Below the pieces are notes generated by a model. That model was not told the DNA's origin, ran no database searches, and saw only the letters and a list, made by a program, of their open reading frames with translations. Shown in pieces: positions 40,428 to 47,597 of a stretch of 49,103 bases of DNA (the first letter of the stretch is position 1; every line of letters begins with the position of its first letter). Source of the DNA: JAURVT01 sp049059935. Its GTDB lineage: Bacteria > Actinomycetota > Actinomycetes > Propionibacteriales > Nocardioidaceae. The translations under genes were made by a program, and so were the position numbers. The DNA is taken from NCBI RefSeq assembly GCF_049059935.1, contig NZ_JBMGQR010000027.1:1-49103 (forward strand), written 5' to 3'.

Positions 40428-42656
40428 ATGAGCCAGGCCTGGGTCTGGGCGTGCGTCGTCGCCCAGTGCGTGGCAGCAGGCGCCTGCCTGCAGTTCGGCC
40501 TGGTCGCCGCCACCTCACGCCAGCAGCAGCGGGTGCGCACGGGCTGGTCGGCGGCGCTGTCGGTGGTCGCCGCGCTGACGATGCTGACCGGCTCGCTCGT
40601 CGTGCTCAACGCCGGGTCCCCCGAGCTGACGATGACCCTCACCGACGTCCGCTCCCTGCTGTTCACCGCGGTGTTCCTGCTCGTGTTCCCCGCCTTCGAC
40701 CAGACGCTCGAGGGGCCGGCGTCCCGGGTGGCGTTCGTCGTCGTGCTGACGCTCGTCGCGCTGCGACTGGCCCTGTGGTTCGGCACGGACCTGCTGCGCG
40801 TGGTGTCGCTCGACGCGCAGGGGTGGCCGGTCTACGGCCCGGCCGGTCCGCTGTTCGCGCTGCTCATCGGCATCGGGGTGGTGAGCTGGGCGGTGGTGCG
40901 CACCTACCAGCTGGCGCCCCAGGACCTCGTCGTCTCGGTCGTCGCCTCGGGCACCGCCATCGTGCTCGGGGTCGTCGGCGTGCTGAACCCGGCGAGCGCC
41001 GTCGCCGAGACCATGTCGACGCTGTGGATCGCGCCGATGGTGCTGTGCCTGCAGCTGCTGCGCCGTCGCCAGGGCGTCCGCGACGTCAGGGCGCGACGCC
41101 GCACGCTGGACCAGCAGACCGCCCTGGTCGAGCTCGGCCGCCACATCGTCACCGACGACCTCCCGGCCGCCGTCGCGCGCGCCGAGGAGGTCGCGCGTCA
41201 CGGGCTCGGGGCGGCCGTCGACGTGCAGGTGGTCGACGCGGGAGGCCTCACGCAGCCGACGGACGCCGACGTCGTGACGTCGGGCTCGGTCCGAGCGGTG
41301 CTGCCCGACGCCGTCGACCCCGGTGACCTGCCGTTCGTGGAGGGCGTCGTCCACCTCGTCGGGGCGGTGGCGGCACGCGCCGAGGCCGAGGAGCGGTCGG
41401 CCCGGGCGCGCCTGCACGACCCGGTCAGCGGCCTGCCCAACCGGGTGTTCGCGCTCGAGCGGATCACCCAGGCGCGGCACGAGAGCGCGATCACCGAGGA
41501 CCAGCTCGTGGTGCAGATGTGCCACCTGGAGGGCCTGGAGGACCTGCGCACGCTGCGCGGGTACGAGGAGGCCGACCGGGTGACGGTCCGCGTCGCCCGC
41601 GCGCTCGAGGCCGAGGTCACTTCGGCGTCGGGGTGGTGGCACGCCGGCGGTGACGCGTTCGTCTCGATCTCCCCGTGGTCCGACAGCACCCTCAGCCCGG
41701 TGGCGCTGGCCAGGATGCGCGCCGAGGTGGCGCGCGCGAGCGACGGCTCCCGCCTGCCGACGCGCGTCCGGCTGGGGCTCGGCGTCGTGGTGGCCCGGGA
41801 CGGCTCGACCGTCGCCGACCTGCTGCGCGAGGTGCGTGCCGTCGCCGGCCTGGCACACGCGCACGGGGGCGTCGAGATCGCCCACCGCGACTTCGCCGAG
41901 CAGCTCCGCGAGCGCGTGCGGCTCGAGCAGGACCTCGAGAACGCCGTCGACCGCGACGAGATCGAGGTGCACTACCAGCCGATCCTCGCCACCGGATCGC
42001 GCAAGATGCACGGCGTCGAGGCGCTCGCCCGCTGGCGACGGGGAGGGCGCCTGCTGTCGCCGGGGAGCTGGATTCCGGTGGCCGAGAGCAGCGGCCTGAT
42101 GGGTGAGATCGGCGCGCACGTGCTGCGGATCGCGTGCCGCGACCAGGCCCGGTGGGGCCGCGTCGTGGCCGTCAACACCTCGCCCGTGCAGCTGGGCGAG
42201 GACCGCCTCGTCGAGTCGGTGCTCGAATCGGCCCGCCAGTGCGGGCCGGAGAACCTCGTCATCGAGGTCACCGAGAACGCGCTCGTCACCGACGCCGCGT
42301 CGACCACCGCGCGGCTGGCCGAGATGCGCGACCACGGCATCCGGATCGCGCTCGACGACTTCGGGGCGGAGTACTCGTCTCTGACACGCCTGGCCACGCT
42401 GCCGATCGACATCGTCAAGATCGACCGCGGCTTCATCGAGGCGGTCACCGCTCCCGAGGGCCGCGCCGTCGTCGCCGCCGTGCACGCGATGTCGCAGGCG
42501 CTCGGCAAGGTGACGGTGGCCGAGGGCATCGAGACCGACGCCCAGCTGCGCGCCGTCCACGAGATCGGCTGCGAGCTGGTGCAGGGCTACCTGCTCGGGC
42601 GCCCCGAGCCCGTCCCGGACGCGACCTCGACGCTGACGCCGTCGGCGAACCGGTAG
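40428..42656 (+). CDS. Seven-helix membrane protein with degenerate GGDEF and intact-looking EAL domain
   Basis: 742 residues (GTG 40425 is an alternative start). About seven membrane helices occupy residues 1-205, followed by a GAF-like linker region, a GGDEF domain whose motif reads GGDAF (about 335-490), and an EAL domain (about 510-730). EAL residues present: VEALARW, NTSPVQL, VIEVTEN, LDDF, IVKIDRGFI, VAEGIET, VQGYLLGRP. Loop 6 reads DDFGAEYSS instead of DDFGTGYSS. It is probably a c-di-GMP phosphodiesterase, or a sensor if the loop change matters. Its 3' end overlaps the convergent GAF regulator gene by 70 bases. Confidence 0.87.
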   Translation: MSQAWVWACVVAQCVAAGACLQFGLVAATSRQQQRVRTGWSAALSVVAALTMLTGSLVVLNAGSPELTMTLTDVRSLLFTAVFLLVFPAFDQTLEGPASRVAFVVVLTLVALRLALWFGTDLLRVVSLDAQGWPVYGPAGPLFALLIGIGVVSWAVVRTYQLAPQDLVVSVVASGTAIVLGVVGVLNPASAVAETMSTLWIAPMVLCLQLLRRRQGVRDVRARRRTLDQQTALVELGRHIVTDDLPAAVARAEEVARHGLGAAVDVQVVDAGGLTQPTDADVVTSGSVRAVLPDAVDPGDLPFVEGVVHLVGAVAARAEAEERSARARLHDPVSGLPNRVFALERITQARHESAITEDQLVVQMCHLEGLEDLRTLRGYEEADRVTVRVARALEAEVTSASGWWHAGGDAFVSISPWSDSTLSPVALARMRAEVARASDGSRLPTRVRLGLGVVVARDGSTVADLLREVRAVAGLAHAHGGVEIAHRDFAEQLRERVRLEQDLENAVDRDEIEVHYQPILATGSRKMHGVEALARWRRGGRLLSPGSWIPVAESSGLMGEIGAHVLRIACRDQARWGRVVAVNTSPVQLGEDRLVESVLESARQCGPENLVIEVTENALVTDAASTTARLAEMRDHGIRIALDDFGAEYSSLTRLATLPIDIVKIDRGFIEAVTAPEGRAVVAAVHAMSQALGKVTVAEGIETDAQLRAVHEIGCELVQGYLLGRPEPVPDATSTLTPSANR

Positions 42657-43816
42657 GGCTGCGCCGCGAGCACCCCGCCGAGGGTGCGCCGCATGCGCGA
42701 CACCTCGGCCCGCACCGTGACGGCGTGGTCGGCGTCGCCGTAGAGGGCGGTGCTGAGCGCCTGCGCGGTCAGTCCCTCGGGCGACGCGGCCAGCAGGCGG
42801 AGGATCTCGGCGTGGCGCGTCGAGAGCGCCGCGTGCCAGCGCTCGGACGGTCCGCTGACCGTCACCGTGGGCTCGCCCGTGAGGTCGAGCAGCAGGTGGA
42901 GACGGCCGGTGCCGCCGTGCGGGCGGAGCAGCCACCCGTGGTCGATCGGCTCGGGCAGGCACAGGCCCATGCCCGGCACGGCGATCGGCTGACCGGCGAC
43001 GGGAGCCCCGACCCGGTCGCGGGTGGCGATGCCGCTGGCGTGCGCGACCCAGCCGAGGTCGTCGACGACCAGGCTCGGGCCGGGGCTGCCCACCAGCAGC
43101 GGGGCCGCGGACTCGCGCAACCGCCCCAGTCGCTCGGTGTGGCGGCGCCACAGCGTGCTCTCGGCGAGGCGGACCGCCGTCGACACCAGCGCGGTGATCG
43201 CGGGGTGCAGCGTCATCGCCGGCCCGCTGACGTCGACGACGCCGAGCAGGTCGCCCGTCACGGGGTCGTGCACCGGGACGGCGGTGCAGTACCAGGGGTG
43301 CTGGCTCTGCTCGAAGTGCTCGGCGGAGAACAGCTGCACCGGCGCGGCCTCGGCGAGCGCGGTGCCGATGGCGTTGGTGCCCACGCGCGACTCGGTCCAG
43401 TCGGCGCCCTCGCTGAAGCCGAGGGCGTCGGCCTGGCGACGCACGCGCGAGGAGCCGTCGCGCCACAGCACGATGCCGGCGGCGTCGGTGACCACGAGCA
43501 GGAAGCTGGAGACGTCGGCGACGGCCGCGACGGACTGCCGCACCTCCTCGACCACCGAGCCGAGCATGCTCGCGCGGCGTCGCTCCTCGACCTGCGTCCA
43601 CGGCAGCGGGTCGCGGTCACCGCCGCCGTCGGGATCGACGCCCCACCCCATCACCCGCGACCACGACCGCCGGACGACGGGCCGCACCGGGGCGGGTGGA
43701 GTGCCGCCGCTGAGCACCGCCTCGTGGGCCAGGACGAGCTCGCGCGCACGCAGGGCGAGGTCGGTGCCGGGGCGGACGGCGTCGGTGCCGCGACGCGGAG
43801 CGGAGGCTGGCTGCAT
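42587..43816 (-). CDS. GAF-domain transcriptional regulator with C-terminal HTH (AcoR-like without AAA+ domain)
   Basis: 409 residues. The N-terminal part (VRRSWSRVMGWGVDP) and GAF region (about 95-235: FLLVVTDAAGIVLWRDG, SRVGTNAIGTALAEAAPVQLFSAEHFEQ, WYCTAVPVHDPVTGDLLGVVDVSG) match the sensory half of acetoin/aldehyde regulators such as AcoR. The sigma-54 ATPase is absent. Instead a winged-helix output lies at about 325-395 (LSTRHAEILRLLAASPEGLTAQALSTAL). Such proteins often control aldehyde or alcohol dehydrogenases; one aldehyde dehydrogenase lies 3.8 kb away. The last 70 bases are antisense to the EAL gene. Confidence 0.82.
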   Translation of the reverse strand: MQPASAPRRGTDAVRPGTDLALRARELVLAHEAVLSGGTPPAPVRPVVRRSWSRVMGWGVDPDGGGDRDPLPWTQVEERRRASMLGSVVEEVRQSVAAVADVSSFLLVVTDAAGIVLWRDGSSRVRRQADALGFSEGADWTESRVGTNAIGTALAEAAPVQLFSAEHFEQSQHPWYCTAVPVHDPVTGDLLGVVDVSGPAMTLHPAITALVSTAVRLAESTLWRRHTERLGRLRESAAPLLVGSPGPSLVVDDLGWVAHASGIATRDRVGAPVAGQPIAVPGMGLCLPEPIDHGWLLRPHGGTGRLHLLLDLTGEPTVTVSGPSERWHAALSTRHAEILRLLAASPEGLTAQALSTALYGDADHAVTVRAEVSRMRRTLGGVLAAQPYRFADGVSVEVASGTGSGRPSR

Positions 43817-43922
43817 GGCGTCCTCAGTGGGCGGGTGGCCCAGGCTACCGCCGGATCGTCACCCAGAGATCGTCCAACATTTACTCAAGAAAGACGAGGC
43901 ATTCTGGTCAATTCGTGGGAGC
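43817..43922. promoter_or_regulatory. AT-rich divergent promoter region between GAF regulator and response regulator
   Basis: The stretch 43876-43915 is markedly AT-rich for this genome (AACATTTACTCAAGAAAG, then GCATTCTGGTCAATTCGTGG). It must hold both promoters. I cannot pair a convincing -35 and -10 for either side. No clear palindrome is present. Confidence 0.4.
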
Positions 43923-44699
43923 ATGAGATCCATGACTTACCAGGGGGCACGCGTCGCGGTCGTGGTCGATGACGACGGCGACGTCCGCGGACTGATCAGC
44001 CACGTCCTGTCGTTGCAGGGCTTCACGGTGCACGAGGCGGCGACGGGTCGCGACGGGGTGCGGCTCGCCCGCGAGGCCAACCCCGACCTGATCACGCTCG
44101 ACCTCGGTCTGCCCGACGTCGACGGCACGCAGGTCTGCCGCGCCGTGCGCGAGTTCACCGACGCCTACGTGGTCATGGTGACCGCCCGTCAGGACGAGAT
44201 CGACCGGCTCATCGGGCTGGAGATCGGCGCCGACGACTACGTCAGCAAGCCGTTCAGCCCCCGCGAGCTGCAGGCGCGGATCGCCGCGATGTTCCGTCGT
44301 CCGCGCACGTCGGTCTCCGCCGCCGCGAACGCCCCGGCCGCGGCGCCGCCGGCGGACACGCAGCTGCGTCACGGCGACCTCGCCGTCGACCCCGACGGTC
44401 GCGTCGCGACGCTCGAGACCGCCGACGGCGTGCAGGAGCTGACGCTGACCCGTACCGAGTTCGACATCCTCGCCACCCTGCTCAGCAACCCCGTCAAGGT
44501 CTGGGGACGCGACGCGCTCCTGCGCCAGGTGTGGGGCGAGGGCTGGACCAACGACCACCACCTCGTCGAGGTGCACATGGGCAACCTGCGCCGCAAGCTC
44601 GGCGACTCGGGCCGCTCGGCGGGCTTCATCCGCACCGTGCGCGGCGTGGGCTACCGGATGGAGCCGATCCCGGCGTCGTCCGCCACCGCCGCGTCCTGA
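43923..44699 (+). CDS. OmpR/PhoB-type response regulator (orphan)
   Basis: 258 residues (ATG 43932 is an alternative start). Receiver domain: VAVVVDDDGDVRGLI (acidic pocket), ITLDLGLPDVDG with phospho-acceptor Asp60, VMVTARQDEID and YVSKPFSPREL with the Lys. After an Ala/Pro linker, the winged-helix DNA-binding domain (about 150-250) contains LTRTEFDILATLLSNPVKVWGRDALLRQVWG and VHMGNLRRKLGD...IRTVRGVGYRM. No sensor kinase gene adjoins it, so its partner is elsewhere. It is divergent from the GAF regulator. Confidence 0.9.
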   Translation: MRSMTYQGARVAVVVDDDGDVRGLISHVLSLQGFTVHEAATGRDGVRLAREANPDLITLDLGLPDVDGTQVCRAVREFTDAYVVMVTARQDEIDRLIGLEIGADDYVSKPFSPRELQARIAAMFRRPRTSVSAAANAPAAAPPADTQLRHGDLAVDPDGRVATLETADGVQELTLTRTEFDILATLLSNPVKVWGRDALLRQVWGEGWTNDHHLVEVHMGNLRRKLGDSGRSAGFIRTVRGVGYRMEPIPASSATAAS

Positions 44700-44703
44700 T
44701 CCC

Positions 44704-45126
44704 TCACCCGCCGGTCAGCCGGCGGAGCGCGTCCAGTCCCTCGGGCGTCCCCGGCCAGTGGCGTGCGACGGCGTCCGGTCCGGCGCTGCGCAGCACGCGG
44801 CGCAGGACGAGCAGCGCCACCAGCACGTCGTCGGCCCACCCGAGCACCGGCACGACGTCGGGCACCAGGTCGATCGGCGAGGCCAGGTAGAGCAGCAGCC
44901 CGCGCAGCTGCCAGCGGACGGACGCGGGCAGGCTCGCGTCGCCGTGGAGCCGTCGCGCCAGCACCACGCACGAGGGCAGCAGCCCCACCGCCTCGCGCAG
45001 CCCGGTGCGGTGGCCGGGCACACGGCGCAGGGCCAGCAGCAGCGCCACGAGCACCGCCGCGCCGACGGCGACCAGGCCCGCGACGATGGCGCCCGTCACA
45101 GCCCACCCGCTCACAGCCTCATCCAA
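44704..45126 (-). CDS. YkvA-family (DUF1232) membrane protein
   Basis: Up to 140 residues from TTG 45126; GTG 45114 would give 136. An N-terminal hydrophobic helix (about 8-33) is followed by the DUF1232 core: LRGLLLYLASPIDLVPDVVPVLGWADDVLVALLVLRRVLR, with the diagnostic PIDLVPDxxPxxGxxDD motif. Function unknown across bacteria. It is convergent with the response regulator (4 bases apart) and divergent from the DedA gene. Confidence 0.85.
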   Translation of the reverse strand: MDEAVSGWAVTGAIVAGLVAVGAAVLVALLLALRRVPGHRTGLREAVGLLPSCVVLARRLHGDASLPASVRWQLRGLLLYLASPIDLVPDVVPVLGWADDVLVALLVLRRVLRSAGPDAVARHWPGTPEGLDALRRLTGG

Positions 45127-45137
45127 GCAGCCGTCGG

Positions 45138-45143
45138 TACGCT
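45138..45143 (+). promoter_or_regulatory. -10 box (TACGCT) for the leaderless dedA gene
   Basis: TACGCT-N6-ATG, with no ribosome binding site before the ATG at 45150. It lies in the 23-base divergent spacer with the DUF1232 gene. Confidence 0.45.
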
Positions 45144-45149
45144 CGGCCC

Positions 45150-45815
45150 ATGCATGTCGCCTCCCTGATCCAGGCCGCCTCCGACGGGGGCGTGCCGACG
45201 ACCGGGGTCGCCGGGTGGGCCGTCGACCTGATGGAGAAGCTGGGGGTCTGGGGCGCGGGCATCGCGATCGCGCTGGAGAACCTGTTCCCGCCGCTGCCGA
45301 GCGAGGTCATCCTGCCGCTCGCGGGCTTCACCGCAAGCCGCGGCGACTTCACCCTCGCCGGCGCGCTGATCGCCACCACGCTCGGCTCGGTGATCGGTGC
45401 GGTCGTGCTCTACCTCATCGGCGCCGCCGTCGGCCGCGACCGCCTGCGCCGCATCGTCGACAGGATGCCGCTGATGAAGCTCAGCGACGTCGACGCCGCC
45501 GAGGCCTGGTTCGCCAAGCACGGCTACAAGGCGGTGTTCTTCGGCCGGATGATCCCGATCTTCCGCAGCCTGATCTCCATCCCGGCCGGCGTCGAGAAGA
45601 TGTCGTTCGGCATGTTCGTGCTGCTCACCACCGTCGGCAGCGCCATCTGGAACACCGTGTTCGTGCTCGCCGGGTTCTACCTGGGCCAGAACTGGGACGC
45701 GGTGGAGCCGTACGCCGGGGTCTTCCAGAAGATCGTCATCGCGCTCGTGCTCGTCGCGGTCGTCGTGTTCGTGCTGCGCCGGGTGCAGTCGTCGCGGCGC
45801 GTCGCCGGCGGCTGA
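45150..45815 (+). CDS. DedA-family membrane protein
   Basis: 221 residues with five or so membrane segments. DedA/VTT features: ENLFPPLPSEVILPLAGF (conserved Glu in the first re-entrant region), GSVIGAVVLYLIGAAVGRDRL, KHGYKAVFFGRMIPIFRSLISIPAGVEKMSFGMF (the FxGR-x-x-P-x-x-R-S-x-x-x-x-x-AG motif) and a final hydrophobic helix. DedA proteins are proton-dependent lipid flippases, for example for undecaprenyl phosphate or phosphatidylethanolamine. The gene is leaderless by promoter position and 11 bases upstream of gluQ, so probably cotranscribed with it. Confidence 0.9.
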   Translation: MHVASLIQAASDGGVPTTGVAGWAVDLMEKLGVWGAGIAIALENLFPPLPSEVILPLAGFTASRGDFTLAGALIATTLGSVIGAVVLYLIGAAVGRDRLRRIVDRMPLMKLSDVDAAEAWFAKHGYKAVFFGRMIPIFRSLISIPAGVEKMSFGMFVLLTTVGSAIWNTVFVLAGFYLGQNWDAVEPYAGVFQKIVIALVLVAVVVFVLRRVQSSRRVAGG

Positions 45816-45826
45816 CCTCGCGGCCG

Positions 45827-46702
45827 ATGGCCGGTGCCGGGCGCTACGCGCCGACGCCGTCGGGCGACCTGCACCTGGGCAACCTGCGCACCGCGGTGCT
45901 CGCGTGGCTCTGCGCCCGCTCGTCCGGTCGGGCGCTGGTGCTGCGCGTCGACGACCTCGACCGCGTGCGGCCCGGCGCGGAGGACCGTCAGCTCGCCGAC
46001 CTGGCCGCGCTCGGCGTCACCTGGGACGGGCCGGTGCGCCGGCAGTCCGAGCACGGCGCGCGGTACGCGTCCGCACTGGACCGGCTGCGCGAGGGGCACC
46101 GCGTCTACCCGTGCTTCTGCACCCGCCGCGAGATCGCCGAGGCGGCGACGGCACCGCACGGCGTCCCCGGCCAGTACCCGGGCACGTGTCGCCGCCTCAC
46201 CGCGTCCGAGCGCGAGACCCGCGCGCTGACCCGACCACCGGCCTGGAGGCTCGACGCCGAGGTCGCGTCGCTGACCGTCCGCGACGAGGTGCTGGGCGAG
46301 CACCTAGGGCCGGTGGACGACGTCGTGCTGGTGCGCAACGACGGCGTCCCGTCCTACCAGCTGACCACCGTGGTGGACGACGCCGCCGACGGCGTCGACC
46401 AGGTGGTGCGCGGCGACGACCTGCTCGCGTCCACCCCGCGCCAGGCGCACCTGTGCGACCTGCTCGGCCTCCCGCGTCCGTCGTGGGTGCACGTGCCGCT
46501 GGCCGTCGGCGCCGGGGGGCAGCGGCTCGCCAAGCGCGACGGCGCCGTGACGGTGCACGACCTCGCCGCCACCGGTGTCGGCGTCGACGAGGTGCGCGCC
46601 CGGATCCTCGCGTCCCTCGGCCTCCCCGACGCCCCCCTGCCCGACCTCGTGGACGCCTTCGACCTCGCCAGGGTGCCCCGCGAGCCGTGGGTCGTGGCCT
46701 GA
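45827..46702 (+). CDS. gluQ: Glutamyl-Q tRNA(Asp) synthetase
   Basis: 291 residues, the catalytic domain of glutamyl-tRNA synthetase only. GRYAPTPSGDLHLGNLRTAVLAWL contains the HIGH-like HLGN, LVLRVDDLDRVRPG follows, a zinc-type cluster CFCTRREI...YPGTCR is present, and LAKRDGAV is the KMSKS equivalent. The anticodon-binding domain is missing, as in GluQRS (YadB), which attaches glutamate to queuosine in tRNA(Asp). It begins 11 bases after dedA without a strong ribosome binding site. Confidence 0.9.
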   Translation: MAGAGRYAPTPSGDLHLGNLRTAVLAWLCARSSGRALVLRVDDLDRVRPGAEDRQLADLAALGVTWDGPVRRQSEHGARYASALDRLREGHRVYPCFCTRREIAEAATAPHGVPGQYPGTCRRLTASERETRALTRPPAWRLDAEVASLTVRDEVLGEHLGPVDDVVLVRNDGVPSYQLTTVVDDAADGVDQVVRGDDLLASTPRQAHLCDLLGLPRPSWVHVPLAVGAGGQRLAKRDGAVTVHDLAATGVGVDEVRARILASLGLPDAPLPDLVDAFDLARVPREPWVVA

Positions 46703-46768
46703 CGCCGGCCGTCTGCCGTTCACCTCCGGGCGGGTTTGCCAGGACCCACGCACGGGTACGAGTCGGAC

Positions 46769-47503
46769 ATGACGCGACTCCTCAGGTCCCTGGCCGCACT
46801 CGTCCTCGTCCTCGGCTCGGCCGTGGCGATCACGACCGTCTCCGCCGCGCCCGCCCAGGCCGACGGCTGCTACAGCTGGGGGCGGACGCTCTCGGAGGGC
46901 GCCTCGGGCGAGGACGTCCGGCAGCTGCAGGTCCGGGTGGCCGGGTGGCCCACCCCGGGCACCAAGCTCGGCCTCGACGGCCAGTTCGGCCCCGCCACCA
47001 AGGCGGCCGTCACCCGCTTCCAGCAGGCCTACGGCCTCGGCGCGGACGGCGTGGCGGGCTCGGCGACCTTCGCGAAGATCTACGAGCTGCAGGACGACGA
47101 CTGCACGCCGGTGAACTTCACCTACGACGAGCTCAACAACTGCAACGCCGACTGGTCGGGTGGTGCGACGAGCGCGGCGGCGGCCCGCGAGGCGTCGCTG
47201 GTGATCCAGTGGCAGCTGCAGGCGCTCCGCAAGGGCCTGGGCGACCGTCCGCTCGTCGTCAACGGAGGGTTCCGCAGCTACTCGTGCAATTCCGCCGTCG
47301 GCGGGGCCGCGTCCAGCCGTCACCTCTACGGCGACGCGGCCGACCTCGGCGCCGGCTCCCAGGGCTTCTGCACCATCGCGCGTGCGGCCCTGAACCACGG
47401 CTTCGGGAGCGTCCTCGGCCCGGGCTTCCCCGGCCACGACGACCACGTCCACCTCGACCGCGGCGGCTCGACGAAGTCCGCCCCCACCTGCGGCATCGGC
47501 TGA
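46769..47503 (+). CDS. Exported peptidoglycan-binding M15-type peptidase
   Basis: 244 residues. A signal peptide (about 1-31, ending SAAPAQADG) is followed by a PG_binding_1 domain (about 38-108: LSEGASGEDVRQLQVRVAGW, LDGQFGPATKAAVTRFQQAYGLGADGVAG) and a peptidase M15_3-like domain (about 120-244) with VNGGFRSYSCN, SSRHLYGDAADLGA and HDDHVHLD, giving the His/Asp/His zinc ligands. It probably cleaves D-Ala-D-Ala or peptide cross-links in the cell wall. A TACGAGT stretch lies just upstream of ATG 46769 with TTGCCA 15 bases before it, so the message may have almost no leader. Confidence 0.88.
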   Translation: MTRLLRSLAALVLVLGSAVAITTVSAAPAQADGCYSWGRTLSEGASGEDVRQLQVRVAGWPTPGTKLGLDGQFGPATKAAVTRFQQAYGLGADGVAGSATFAKIYELQDDDCTPVNFTYDELNNCNADWSGGATSAAAAREASLVIQWQLQALRKGLGDRPLVVNGGFRSYSCNSAVGGAASSRHLYGDAADLGAGSQGFCTIARAALNHGFGSVLGPGFPGHDDHVHLDRGGSTKSAPTCGIG

Positions 47504-47597
47504 CGGCGCGCGTCCTGCGGTGGCGCGGTTGCGACGGGCGTCGGCCCGGAGTTGAGTGGCCCCGACGGGGAACCACCGCACCACCAGAGGAGCACGC

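Noticed and set aside
40515..43601. A 1028-codon open frame on the minus strand across the EAL and GAF-regulator genes
   Set aside because: It is a third-position GC shadow. The composition is Arg/Gly/His/Asp-rich with no domain, and it covers two genes with clear domain content.
45827..46702. Full glutamyl-tRNA synthetase
   Set aside because: Only the catalytic domain is present; the anticodon-binding domain is missing and the zinc-type Cys pattern fits GluQRS.
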